From contig JAKSRS010000008.1 in assembly GCA_024403515.1 (NCBI GenBank), positions 1 through 64,000 of the forward strand: DNA of 64,000 nucleotides, in the 5' to 3' direction. The notes under the pieces are model-generated. The model was not told the origin of the DNA, did not search any database, and saw nothing but the letters and a program-made list of their open reading frames with translations. The translations under genes and the position numbers were made by a program. This DNA comes from Lachnospiraceae bacterium (GTDB taxonomy: Bacteria > Bacillota > Clostridia > Lachnospirales > Lachnospiraceae). Positions 9,784-18,890 of the stretch are shown piece by piece. Positions within the stretch are counted from its first letter, which is position 1; the number at the start of each line of letters is the position of its first letter.

Positions 9784-10938
9784 TCATCGTAAGCAATTTT
9801 CAATGTCCTGTTTACTTGCCATTATAGTACCCTGGAAAGAAGTATCCTTTCCGCCACCTTTAATGGATAATTTTTCTTTCATCTCATTAAAAATGTCTTT
9901 AACGGATTCTCCGTGTCCCTCGAGAATGAAACGATATCCCCTTTCGTCATTTCCCGAATAGATAAAACAAGGTAAATCAACAGACTCTATTAACTTGTCA
10001 ATTCCGAAACGTAGCAAATCGGCATTGTCCTCTCCTGCAAAGAACAGGAAAACCGAACCGGCCGTAGCTACTTCAACGCTTTTATTAATCTCATTTATTA
10101 ATGACTCTCTTTTAGCCTTTCCCATGGCAAAAGAAAGCTCAGCGTTATCATTTAATAGTTTATTGACTCCATCTATAAGCTTATCAGGTGAAGAAGAAAG
10201 TTTTCTTGATAACTCATTTACAGTTTCCTGCATGTTATCTAAAAACTCATAAGCTCTCTTTCCTGCAAGATAGTGAAGTCTTACACCACCTTTGTAGTTT
10301 TCAAATTTAACGACTTTGAAGATACCGATTTCAGATGTATTTCTTACATGAGGTGCGCAACATGCACACAAATCGATAGTCTCAACCTCAACCATTCTTA
10401 CAGAACCTTCAATTCCGCTTTTAGATCTGTAATCAAGTTGTGATAACTCGTCCTCATCCGGATACCAGGTATTAATCTTTAATGCTTTCCAGATAGCCTC
10501 ATTTACCTGTCTTTCAAGCTTCTTGATGTCCTCACCATCAAGCTTACCGTTGTAATCCATCGTGGCGTCATTATCGCTTAAATGAAACCCTACATTGTCA
10601 TAACCAAATTGCTTATGTACTAATCCCGAAAATATATGCTCCGCTGAATGCATCTGCATATTAGAAAAACGTTTTGCCGTGTCTATAATACCACGTATTT
10701 TTCGACCAACTTCGACCTTTTCGGCCATTGTATGTACAACTTCTTGACCTTCAATTGATACGTGCAAAACTTCCTTGTTATCTAAAAAGCCTTTATCCGA
10801 AGTCTGTCCACCCTCCTCAGGGAAAAACAGTGTCCTATCAAGAATGACTCTAAAGCCTTCCTTACAAGGCTCACAACTTAGGACTGTTCCTTCAAATTCG
10901 TTTTCGTATGGAGCAAAATCATATAGTTTTTCGGTCAT
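9784..10938 (-). CDS. AlaX-type alanyl-tRNA editing protein
   Basis: A 384-residue stand-alone homologue of the AlaRS editing domain. It deacylates mischarged Ser- or Gly-tRNA(Ala) in the cytoplasm. Visible are the N-terminal beta-domain with FFPEEGGQTSDKG, the zinc motif HSAEH (about 97-101) plus the second half CACCAPH (about 190-196), and a C-terminal DHHA1-like part ending in GGGKDTSFQG. The length and this C-terminal domain indicate the long AlaX class. The SD is weak (GGAAA). It lies 26 bp after pilT and may share its transcript. Confidence 0.92.
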   Translation of the reverse strand: MTEKLYDFAPYENEFEGTVLSCEPCKEGFRVILDRTLFFPEEGGQTSDKGFLDNKEVLHVSIEGQEVVHTMAEKVEVGRKIRGIIDTAKRFSNMQMHSAEHIFSGLVHKQFGYDNVGFHLSDNDATMDYNGKLDGEDIKKLERQVNEAIWKALKINTWYPDEDELSQLDYRSKSGIEGSVRMVEVETIDLCACCAPHVRNTSEIGIFKVVKFENYKGGVRLHYLAGKRAYEFLDNMQETVNELSRKLSSSPDKLIDGVNKLLNDNAELSFAMGKAKRESLINEINKSVEVATAGSVFLFFAGEDNADLLRFGIDKLIESVDLPCFIYSGNDERGYRFILEGHGESVKDIFNEMKEKLSIKGGGKDTSFQGTIMASKQDIENCLR

Positions 10939-10964
10939 AATATTTCCAATCTTTAGTCTTATTT

Positions 10965-12011
10965 TTATATCATCTTTTCCAGCTCAGCTTTGTCATTTGT
11001 ATGAGCCATCGCAGCCTGCTTTGTAATCACTTTCTTTTTAACCAAATTTACCAGGTCTGCATTCATTGTATGCATACCAAGAATCTTACCTGACTGAAGC
11101 GCTGTTGTGATCTGGTTAGTCTTCTGTTCCTTAATAAGGTTTGATATTGCCTTGGTATTAACCATAATCTCAGTCGCTGCTACTCGGCCGTTTCCGTCAG
11201 CTCTTGGAACAAGTTCCTGAGTAACTACACCTGAAAGAATATTAGTAAACTGGTGAAGTATTGTTCCTCTTACTTCTACAGGACATGAACTTATAATACG
11301 TTCTACTGTCTGGGCTGCACTCTTGGTATGAAGTGTTGAAAGCACCAAATGTCCTGTTTCAGCAGCTGTTATTGCTGCACTAATTGTTTCAAAGTCACGC
11401 ATTTCACCTACCATGATTACATCAGGATCTTCTCTAAGTGAAGATCTGAGTGCTGAAGTAAAATCACGAGCGTCGATTCCTATCTGGCGCTGATGAATCA
11501 TAGCTTTTTTATGTTTAAAAACATATTCAATCGGATCTTCAATTGTAATAACGTGTCTTGACTGATTTGCATTAATGTATTCAACCATTGATGCAAGTGT
11601 TGTTGACTTACCTGAACCTGTAGGTCCTGTTACCAGAACAAGTCCGCTTCTTAAATCAGCAAATGTTCCTAAAATATTACCGATTCCAAGTTCATCAAAA
11701 GTTGGTATTTCTTTTTCCAAAAGTCTTATACTCGCTGCAAGATGGTTTCTCTGATGGTAAACATTAATTCTAAGTCTTCCATCTGTTTCATCCGTAAGCG
11801 CTACGTCCAAGTCATTTCCTGCTCGTACGTATTCGATTTCTTCATTACTAAGCAGCGAAAGGATCATTCCTTCGGCTTCTTCCAATGTCGGAAGAATGTC
11901 AAGTACATGAAGTACCCCGTACCTTCTTACTGCTACTTCGGTTCCCGCTGTGATGTGCAAATCTGAGCAATTATCCTTGCGGGCATTAGCGATCAATTCC
12001 TGTAATGTCAT
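10965..12011 (-). CDS. pilT: type IV pilus retraction ATPase PilT (copy 1)
   Basis: A 348-residue hexameric ATPase that powers pilus disassembly at the inner membrane base. The motifs are Walker A GPTGSGKST, an Asp box, Walker B DVIMVGEMRD, a His box GHLVLSTLHT and the PilT-type C-terminal AISNLIKE motif. A longer reading frame begins at 12026, but GGGGAGG lies 6 nt before ATG 12011 (MTLQELIANARKD), which also aligns with the N-terminus of the second PilT. This copy is separated from the main pilus operon by the YfhO gene and a repeat array, and is followed by alaX. A TTTCCATA/TATGGAAA inverted repeat lies upstream. Confidence 0.93.
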   Translation of the reverse strand: MTLQELIANARKDNCSDLHITAGTEVAVRRYGVLHVLDILPTLEEAEGMILSLLSNEEIEYVRAGNDLDVALTDETDGRLRINVYHQRNHLAASIRLLEKEIPTFDELGIGNILGTFADLRSGLVLVTGPTGSGKSTTLASMVEYINANQSRHVITIEDPIEYVFKHKKAMIHQRQIGIDARDFTSALRSSLREDPDVIMVGEMRDFETISAAITAAETGHLVLSTLHTKSAAQTVERIISSCPVEVRGTILHQFTNILSGVVTQELVPRADGNGRVAATEIMVNTKAISNLIKEQKTNQITTALQSGKILGMHTMNADLVNLVKKKVITKQAAMAHTNDKAELEKMI

Positions 12012-12048
12012 TTCTGACCTCCCCATCTTTATATTGTTTTATTTTTAT

Positions 12049-12073
12049 TTTCCATATAAAAAACCTATGGAAA
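12049..12073. promoter_or_regulatory. inverted repeat upstream of pilT copy 1
   Basis: Perfect 8-bp arms TTTCCATA and TATGGAAA are separated by 9 bp and centred about 50 bp before the pilT start. The TTCC-15 nt-GGAA geometry is identical to that of the palindrome at 28137-28159 before the main pilus operon. An operator function is inferred, not shown. Confidence 0.45.
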
Positions 12074-12131
12074 TATATCTCTTTTTGGCACTAAAATCAT
12101 AGATTTCGTGTGTTATTTATAAAGCTTACCA

Positions 12132-12161
12132 TTGACATAATAAAGCGGCAAAATGTATTAT
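12132..12161 (+). promoter_or_regulatory. plus-strand promoter facing the 83-bp repeat array
   Basis: A perfect TTGACA (12132-12137), an 18-bp spacer and TATTAT (12156-12161) point away from pilT, into the repeat array and antisense to the YfhO gene. There is no plus-strand gene here, so the product would be a noncoding RNA. The first repeat's palindrome (12266-12304) is followed by TTTTTT on this strand and could end it after about 140 nt. Confidence 0.5.
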
Positions 12162-12265
12162 TGTATGCAATTTAATTTTGTAAAATCCTGCATTTTAGTG
12201 GCTTTTTAAGTCTGTTTTAGATTGTTTTCCCTCTTTTAACTTATGTTTCGTTGTGAATTGGCGAA

Positions 12266-12553
12266 TTTACGGAAAGGTTGTCTTTTTCTTGGTTTTTTCC
12301 GTAATTTTTTGAAATTCAAGCTTGCTTTTGGTGGGGTTTTCTGGTGTTTTACGGAATGGTTACTTGATTCTTGACGCTGTTCCGTAATTTCCCGGTTTTC
12401 TTACTTGTTTTTTGTGGGGCTTTCTGGTGTTTTACGGAATAGTTGCTTGTTTTCTGCCGCTGTTCCGTAATTTGCTAGTTTTCAAGCCGCACACATGCAA
12501 CTTAGGCTGCTTATTTACGGAAATTATTCTTATTACTAAGCTTGATTCCGTAA
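12266..12553. repeat. four tandem 83-bp units with TTTACGGAA/TTCCGTAA palindromes
   Basis: TTTACGGAA starts at 12266, 12348, 12431 and 12514. The matching TTCCGTAA starts at 12297, 12380, 12463 and 12546, an exact 83-bp period for the second arm. Between palindromes, units share GTGGGG, TTTCTGGTGTTTTACGG and ACTTG blocks; the middle two units are most alike. The fourth unit includes the last codons and stop of the YfhO gene. The rest of this gene-free stretch (12074-12265) holds only the promoter above and AT-rich sequence. Confidence 0.9.
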
Positions 12554-14973
12554 ATCGATAAAATCACAATTGAAAGCAATCCCAAAAGTCCAAGGATAAT
12601 TCCAAGTTTTAATCCATCAGGGAAGTATAATACTTCTATTTCATGTTCCCCTTTAGGAATATCAACTCCTGTAAAAGCTGTATAAATCTTCCTGGCTTCA
12701 ACTACTTCTCCATCAAGCTTAACGCTAATTCCGGGAATGTATGGGATTGAGAAGAAAAATAATGAAGCTTCATTTAAGCTAACTTTACCGCTATAGATAC
12801 TTCCTTCGCTAAGATAAGGAGCTATAGCATTTGAAGAAAGAACTTCCATAGCCTTTTTGTATTTATTTAAATCAAGTGTATAAGATATACCTTCACCTAT
12901 ATTGAAGTTTGATTCAATATCAAGTCTAATCACATCACCCTTATGCGCTTCAAAAAGGTAAAATGGATTCCAACCAAGATTTTCTTCAGTAATGTAAACA
13001 TCACCAGTAACAATTTTAACCTTGTCAGATGGAATCATATAGCGTTCCTGCGGAGTCTTTATCAGTTCCTTTATCGCTTTCATTCGCGCTTTATGTTCTT
13101 CCTTGCTTTCGCCTTCAAAATAAATATATAAAGGTCCATCCTGTGAAACTGTTATATATACTTCATAAGTACGGTTACCCTTTTCGTCAACTGACTCTGT
13201 CTTTTCAAGTTTATTCTCAACGTAGATATCATCAATTCCACTCATTGCCCTCGAAAGACTATTGTTGTTTTCAAAAAGATTTCCATTAAAGAGTTCATCG
13301 CTTGTTGCATCGCATTTAACAGCAAAGCCCAGAGGCAGCGCCATCTCGTTTTTATACAAGAGGTAATCTCTCGATTCATAAAGAGAACTCTGCAGGGGAT
13401 AATCAACCTTCGCAGACGAATAAAGATACTTACCACCAAGTACACTTCTTATAAAAGGAGTCATCTCATCACTCTCAAATACGTAATCATGCTGAAGAAG
13501 CCCCATATACTTTACAAATTCCAATACATCATTGTTGTAGGTCGATGAGAATGATGAAAAACCTTTATAGCCAAATAACATAGCATCATTGCGACCAATT
13601 GTCTGTTGGCCATCTATTCGATAAAAATCCACATCTTCTTTTGGAATAAATGACAAAACATCCCATGTTGTGTCTACGATATTTCTATACTTATCTTCTG
13701 AAATCGAAGGACACTCAAGCCTCAAAGATCCTATTATCTGAGAACCATTAAGCCAAAGTTCAAATGCAGTCACAATGTAAAATACCGGGATGACATATTT
13801 CTTGACGGAACGTAAAACATCACTATTGCTATTGGCATCAAAAAAGTTCCGTACACTCTTAGCCCCATCTACAGCAAGTATAATTACCATAAATGAAAAA
13901 ACAAAGGAGTATCTTCCCGGAAAACAGATAGGTACGTTAAATCCATGCCAAATCATATCCAGTGGTTTTATCCACATTGATATGATTAAGAAAAAAAGTA
14001 CAAATAAAGAATACAGTCTTTCAAGAAGTCTTCTATTTCTATCAATTAGATATATCAGTGCAAGAATTAAAACAAATGTTCCAACAAACAATGATGGAGT
14101 TCCATAATTGGTTATTGAATCATACTGGCATGAGAAGAGTTTTTTGAGTATCTTCAAAAGGTTATTAGTAACTTCTATTTCAAAAGAAGGACTCTCACTA
14201 CCTTTTCCAAGTGTTAATCCCTTAACTGTTGTCACGAGTACAGGAGCCGCAAGCATGGCAGCAACTATACCCGATATAGCATAGTTAATAAAATCTAATA
14301 ATGCTTCTTTTGCACTTTTTTTATTTCTTATTTCACAGTAAATAAAATATAAAAATGAAAAAAGAACCACCATATAACCAATATAAAAGTTGGCATAAAA
14401 AATCATTGAAAGAAAAATTGAAAATAAAACTGCTTTTCTTTTGATTATCAATCTTTCAAGTAAAGCCATGGTAATCGGAAACAAAATTACTGCATCAAGC
14501 CACATAAGGCTCATGGAATACATAACCATATATGACATTAGGCCAAAGCACATGCTAAATAAGACAGTGCTTTTAACTGTCATTTCATTTCTTCTTGTAA
14601 GCACTAAAAATATAGACATTGATAGTGCTGCAAAAGCAAATTTGGAAATTGTAAGAAAATAGACTACAACCGGTAAATCATTAATAGGAAACAAAGCAAC
14701 AATAAGATTGATAGGATTACCTACATAGTAAGCCATCTGACAAATATTGTTACCGCCTAAGAAAATAGACCAGTTATACAAAAAGTTTGTAGGTGAATCA
14801 AACAGGTATCTGGCATATCCCCAAATGCCGTAATACTGTGATAATTCATCATACAAAAGAATTGTTTTTTTAGCCCCCGGATATACACCCTCAACGTAAT
14901 AAAACAAAGCAGCAAAGAGTCCAGTAATAACAAAGGACAAAATGCAACTTAGTGCTATTTTTCTCTTCCTCAT
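12511..14973 (-). CDS. YfhO-family polytopic membrane protein
   Basis: An 820-residue protein with about 12 TM helices in the first half. A large extracytoplasmic beta-rich domain (about 430-775) ends in GVDIPKGEHEIEVLYFPDG, typical of YfhO proteins, then one last TM and a basic tail. YfhO relatives are implicated in glycosylation of cell-wall polymers and lipoteichoic acid, using GT-C-like folds. The precise substrate here is unknown. The frame extends to a TTG at 14988, but ATG 14973 (MRKRKIALSC) follows a GGAG, although only 2 nt away. The start lies within 25 bp of the preceding terminator, which leaves no room for a promoter. The stop codon is inside the fourth 83-bp repeat. Confidence 0.85.
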   Translation of the reverse strand: MRKRKIALSCILSFVITGLFAALFYYVEGVYPGAKKTILLYDELSQYYGIWGYARYLFDSPTNFLYNWSIFLGGNNICQMAYYVGNPINLIVALFPINDLPVVVYFLTISKFAFAALSMSIFLVLTRRNEMTVKSTVLFSMCFGLMSYMVMYSMSLMWLDAVILFPITMALLERLIIKRKAVLFSIFLSMIFYANFYIGYMVVLFSFLYFIYCEIRNKKSAKEALLDFINYAISGIVAAMLAAPVLVTTVKGLTLGKGSESPSFEIEVTNNLLKILKKLFSCQYDSITNYGTPSLFVGTFVLILALIYLIDRNRRLLERLYSLFVLFFLIISMWIKPLDMIWHGFNVPICFPGRYSFVFSFMVIILAVDGAKSVRNFFDANSNSDVLRSVKKYVIPVFYIVTAFELWLNGSQIIGSLRLECPSISEDKYRNIVDTTWDVLSFIPKEDVDFYRIDGQQTIGRNDAMLFGYKGFSSFSSTYNNDVLEFVKYMGLLQHDYVFESDEMTPFIRSVLGGKYLYSSAKVDYPLQSSLYESRDYLLYKNEMALPLGFAVKCDATSDELFNGNLFENNNSLSRAMSGIDDIYVENKLEKTESVDEKGNRTYEVYITVSQDGPLYIYFEGESKEEHKARMKAIKELIKTPQERYMIPSDKVKIVTGDVYITEENLGWNPFYLFEAHKGDVIRLDIESNFNIGEGISYTLDLNKYKKAMEVLSSNAIAPYLSEGSIYSGKVSLNEASLFFFSIPYIPGISVKLDGEVVEARKIYTAFTGVDIPKGEHEIEVLYFPDGLKLGIILGLLGLLSIVILSIYGIKLSNKNNFRK

Positions 14974-14997
14974 TCTCCACAACCGCAATTCATCATT

Positions 14998-15021
14998 AAA
15001 GCCCCCATTATTGGGGGCTTT
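14998..15021 (-). terminator. terminator of the type IV pilus operon
   Basis: AAAGCCCCCA and TGGGGGCTTT form a perfect 10-bp stem with a 4-nt loop, 15 bp after the last pilin gene. On the minus strand it has only a short T run (TTT). On the plus strand it is followed by TTATTTTTA. It may be leaky toward the YfhO gene. Confidence 0.85.
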
Positions 15022-15035
15022 AAATTATTTTTATC

Positions 15036-17666
15036 TTACCACCAGCCAACTTTTTCTTTAATAAGTTGCTTGATTACTTCAGGCAATCCTGACTTATTCA
15101 TCTCATCTTTACTCTTAAATGTTGTTGAATTTACAGTAAAGGTCTTAGGATCTGAACCCTTGTATGAATAAGTAAATCTGTTATAAGTTTCTCTATCTAC
15201 AGAAACAAACATCTCACCTGAGTTACCGTTTTCAGTATAGTACATAAGCTGATTTCCGTATCCGTCCCAAGCTGTCTTTTCTTTAAATTTCTTCTTTTCA
15301 TAAAGCTTGTTGTTGCATACGAAGTAATCTTTGGCTAAATATACTTTTCCTTCGAACTCAATGAACTTTTCGTTCCACTTACTTGAATTCTCATTGATGC
15401 TGAAGTAGAAAATACCTTTTCCGGTAACTTCATCATAATACTGATAATCTCTTGTATTTCCTGTCTCAACATATGAATCTGTAGCAGGTACATATCTTGT
15501 ATAAGGAACCTTCACGTGTGACATAAGTACACGATAGTTTCCTTTATGATGGAAGGCGATGGTATCAATACCATCTGTTCCCTGTCCATTTCCATTCATT
15601 CTTAAGTAAATTGCATAAGGATCATTGAAGTTATTATAATCCTGGAAGGAAGAAACGTTTTCCCATGTTCCATCTTCTTTTTCTCTCTGAATGTTAAAAG
15701 TAAGAAGCATCTTATCAGCATCATTCTTGATGTACTTAACTTCGGCTCTTGAAATCCTTATATCAACACCAGCAGGTGCTGTACATGCCCCTCCAACACT
15801 CTTACTAAGAAGATACTGAGTGCTCCAGTTTACACCTGTATAGGTAGCATTAACGGAAATCGATACAGGATTTACAATACCTGTAACCATGTACTCATCT
15901 TCCTCAGTAACACCGGGAATCGGATATACTTCATTTCCGTTTCTATCTAATACGAAGAGTCTTAACTGAACCTGATATGATTTGTCACAGTCCAAAGAAG
16001 CGGTTGCAGCAGGTCGCATGTTAAGTGAATTACCTTTATCCTGCTGTGATGAAGTTCCAAGATATCTCCAGTTAGTCCAGGGACCGGCTGTTAATATCTC
16101 GCCTTCTTCATTAACTGTAACTTCTCTAAATCTATGAGATCTCATAATCTTATCAGAGTTCCAAGCTTCAGAGTTTACTCTGTCATTTCCGTAATAAGCT
16201 CTTAAAATGTTAATGATATTGTCTACGTAAATCTCACCCTGAGGATCATCAGATGAACGGCTGAAGCCATTTCCGTTATATCTGTAAACATCTCTGTAAA
16301 GGACCCAGGTCTTACTAACATCATCATACTGTGCTGTAACAAGGTTAGTTTTTTCAGTGTATGTATTTCCGGAAGCATCTGTTCTTTCAATACCACCCAT
16401 AGGATGTTTAGCCTTGGCTGTTACAACAATCTGGTCACCTGTATCAAGGTTAAAATTAAGTTTCACCTTAAGTGATGGTGAGGGGCCTGCGTATATTGAT
16501 TCTACAGGTGTACAAGTAACATAAGAATCGCTGTAATTTCCATTGAATTCCTTCTCGTACTTAGTTTCACCCTTAATAATCAGTTTAAGGCTCCAGATAA
16601 TATCTTTGGTATTTACAGTCTTATAAAGACCATCTGTGCCGTCTTCGTTTTCATATCCGGGGTCAGTAATTGCAGGTGCCTTGTTTTCAAGGTTATTACC
16701 TGTACCTTCAGCGGTTATCTTATAAACTTCACCAGAACGACCATTTCTTGTTTTATTTCCAGTTGTCTCGTTAATGAAATCAAGCGCAACATCTGTTACT
16801 CGTCTAACATAAATAGATACAGTCTTTTCAACCAAAGGAGTAACGCCATCAGGCATCTTTCTTTGGGATCTTGCTGTAAGATAAATTATATTAGCATCTT
16901 CATCTTTACCAATACTAATTGTTTTCTTTCCGGTAGTCGGATCAACACTAAGTACTGTAAGTGTATCGTTATTTCCTGTTATTGACCAGTCAATTCCACT
17001 TCCATCACTCATCTGAGCTGATAATGGCTGTGTCTGGTTAGGTTCAAGAACATATTCTTCGGTGATTGTCATTGTGATATCACCACCGGGAATGTTATTA
17101 TTTCTAGCTATGTTTCGTGATGAGATGGTGAAACTGCCCTGGAATGAGTTTTGGTTAGGATTAGAAGGGTCATAATCATCAACACAAACACAAACTGTCA
17201 TAATAACAACACCGTCATCATCAAAGTTTGTAACATCAAATACAACAGAATCAATATGTTCTGCTAACAAAGCCGTAGCACCTGAAGATGTGTCTGTATA
17301 GTTTAGCTGATGATTACTTGCATCATGAGTTAATACATACTCCGTACCACTTGAAGCCTGTTTAATTGTCAAACTACCACCCTTGTTAGCCACAGATGGT
17401 CCGTCTGTCCATGCTGCTTCAGAAGCAAACTGAACCAGTCTTTCAACCTGATTAGATAAAAGCTGGGCTTCTTCCTGAAGAGCTATTTCAGCTGTACCTC
17501 TTGCATATGTATTGGAACTAACTACCATTATTCCTGCAACTGCACCGGCAAGAATAACAATAATGGCCATAGCACATACAAGTTCAACTAGTGTAACACC
17601 ACTGTTATTAAGCTTTCTCCACTTTTGTAATAATTTCCTCACTTTAAAACTCCATTCTTTGCTCAA
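15036..17666 (-). CDS. giant type IV pilin-like protein (possible pilus-tip adhesin)
   Basis: An 876-residue protein with a class III signal: a basic leader ending LNNSG, then VTLVELVCAMAIIVILAGAV, so prepilin peptidase should cut after Gly24, leaving Val1 and Glu5. The hydrophobic helix is followed by about 830 residues of mostly beta, Asn/Thr/Gly-rich exported sequence. Around residues 195-295 it resembles a bacterial Ig-like (Big2) repeat. Typical minor pilins have 120-250 residues, so this is at least three times larger. Start: a TTG with GGGAAGG 8 nt upstream; no in-frame ATG fits. It is the last gene of the pilus operon, 14 bp after another pilin. A capping, tip or adhesive role is inferred from size and order. 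Confidence 0.85.
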   Translation of the reverse strand: MSKEWSFKVRKLLQKWRKLNNSGVTLVELVCAMAIIVILAGAVAGIMVVSSNTYARGTAEIALQEEAQLLSNQVERLVQFASEAAWTDGPSVANKGGSLTIKQASSGTEYVLTHDASNHQLNYTDTSSGATALLAEHIDSVVFDVTNFDDDGVVIMTVCVCVDDYDPSNPNQNSFQGSFTISSRNIARNNNIPGGDITMTITEEYVLEPNQTQPLSAQMSDGSGIDWSITGNNDTLTVLSVDPTTGKKTISIGKDEDANIIYLTARSQRKMPDGVTPLVEKTVSIYVRRVTDVALDFINETTGNKTRNGRSGEVYKITAEGTGNNLENKAPAITDPGYENEDGTDGLYKTVNTKDIIWSLKLIIKGETKYEKEFNGNYSDSYVTCTPVESIYAGPSPSLKVKLNFNLDTGDQIVVTAKAKHPMGGIERTDASGNTYTEKTNLVTAQYDDVSKTWVLYRDVYRYNGNGFSRSSDDPQGEIYVDNIINILRAYYGNDRVNSEAWNSDKIMRSHRFREVTVNEEGEILTAGPWTNWRYLGTSSQQDKGNSLNMRPAATASLDCDKSYQVQLRLFVLDRNGNEVYPIPGVTEEDEYMVTGIVNPVSISVNATYTGVNWSTQYLLSKSVGGACTAPAGVDIRISRAEVKYIKNDADKMLLTFNIQREKEDGTWENVSSFQDYNNFNDPYAIYLRMNGNGQGTDGIDTIAFHHKGNYRVLMSHVKVPYTRYVPATDSYVETGNTRDYQYYDEVTGKGIFYFSINENSSKWNEKFIEFEGKVYLAKDYFVCNNKLYEKKKFKEKTAWDGYGNQLMYYTENGNSGEMFVSVDRETYNRFTYSYKGSDPKTFTVNSTTFKSKDEMNKSGLPEVIKQLIKEKVGWW

Positions 17667-17679
17667 TAAAGAGCCTTCC

Positions 17680-18162
17680 CTACTCAGTCTTGGTTTTACC
17701 TGTTAGCTGGTAAATTCTAAATGCAAACGACTTACTGTTCTTTTCAGCTTTAAAATGTAAGTCATCTGAAAAATTCTTCAACGAACCACTACTTCTGTCA
17801 AATTCGATTGCAATACCGGAAGAATCAACCTCTGTAAATGTAACATTATCAGCCGAATAATATAACTTCACCTTGTCAGAAGCAATTTTTTTGTCTGAAG
17901 AATAAGGGCCCGAAGGTAATGTATATGATTCGGTCACATGAATTCCATCTGATTGTTTAGATATAACTAGTTTGGCGTCCTTTTTACCAAGACTCACTGT
18001 TCTGTTGGCATTAACAGAGCCCCTTAGCTCATCAATACACTGTTGTGCCTCTTTTCCTGATACTGCTGATAATCCAATAACTGAAGCAGTTGAAAGGATA
18101 CCTATAATGGCAATAACAACTATTAATTCGACTAAGGAAACGCCTCTATTATCCTTTGGCAT
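17680..18162 (-). CDS. minor type IV pilin (GspH/FimT-like)
   Basis: A 160-residue prepilin with the short leader MPKDNRG. Cleavage would leave VSLVELIVVIAIIGILST with Glu5 intact. The C-terminal domain (about 45-160) is beta-rich and small, as in GspH/FimT-type minor pilins. It is predicted to be processed by the prepilin peptidase of this operon and to form part of the pilus or its initiation complex. It is flanked by other pilin genes at 13-27 bp spacing. Confidence 0.88.
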   Translation of the reverse strand: MPKDNRGVSLVELIVVIAIIGILSTASVIGLSAVSGKEAQQCIDELRGSVNANRTVSLGKKDAKLVISKQSDGIHVTESYTLPSGPYSSDKKIASDKVKLYYSADNVTFTEVDSSGIAIEFDRSSGSLKNFSDDLHFKAEKNSKSFAFRIYQLTGKTKTE

Positions 18163-18188
18163 TATCCTAACCCTTTCATTATAACAAA

Positions 18189-18872
18189 TTATTGTTTAAT
18201 CCAATTAGCATAGTTAACGCAATCAGATATGTCGTAATCAAATCTTTCATCCACCTTGTCTTCTAAAGACGGATCAACTACGGTATATGAAGCATCAATA
18301 CCCCAGTTCATCTTAGGTGTTGTAAATACAATATCGGTTAAAATCTCAGATGTATAACCATCTGCATTTGTAAACGAAATCAAAATATCTCTAATATAAG
18401 CATGGTTAGGATCTGTCGCAATATCAAAATAGAAAGCATCATCTCCTATTGTGACTGTTGCTCCGGTATCAACCATTGCCTGTAAAGCATCTGTATAAGT
18501 AGAAACGCCATAATCTGTCAATAAATCATTTTCCCAGATACGCTTGCATTCATTAAAGAAGGCATCTCTATATGTCTCATAGCGCTTATTAGCTGTTGTA
18601 ACATTGTACTTAATAATGACTTCCATATAAGCTTTTTCGGCAGCCTTGGCACATTCAAGGGCTAGTTCAGCCTTTATTTCTTCGGCAGCAGTTTCAGTTT
18701 CATAAAAGCTTTCTTTATTGTGTTTATCGTTTGCTTTAACTGAAAAATTAGCTCCTGCTATAAACAAAAAAGTGGTCGCCAATATACTAATGAACATTAT
18801 AGCGATAATTACAGTTATTAAAGACGCACCCTTATTATTCAATTTATTGAATTTAACTATCTCTGTACGCAA
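18189..18872 (-). CDS. minor type IV pilin lacking Glu5 (PilX/GspK-like)
   Basis: A 227-residue prepilin. The leader ends in LNNKG, then ASLITVIIAIMFISILATTF, so position +5 is Thr, not the conserved Glu. Absence of Glu5 is the hallmark of the tip pseudopilin GspK and of some PilX proteins. Residues about 55-115 are a long, charged helix and the rest a small alpha/beta domain. In the pseudopilin tip model it would cap the fibre with its neighbours, which is inference from homologous systems. Confidence 0.85.
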   Translation of the reverse strand: MRTEIVKFNKLNNKGASLITVIIAIMFISILATTFLFIAGANFSVKANDKHNKESFYETETAAEEIKAELALECAKAAEKAYMEVIIKYNVTTANKRYETYRDAFFNECKRIWENDLLTDYGVSTYTDALQAMVDTGATVTIGDDAFYFDIATDPNHAYIRDILISFTNADGYTSEILTDIVFTTPKMNWGIDASYTVVDPSLEDKVDERFDYDISDCVNYANWIKQ

Positions 18873-18890
18873 TATATATCTCCCAAATAA

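Noticed and set aside
12266..12553. CRISPR array
   Set aside because: The 83-bp period has no constant repeat plus unique spacer structure and no cas genes are present; whole units are similar.
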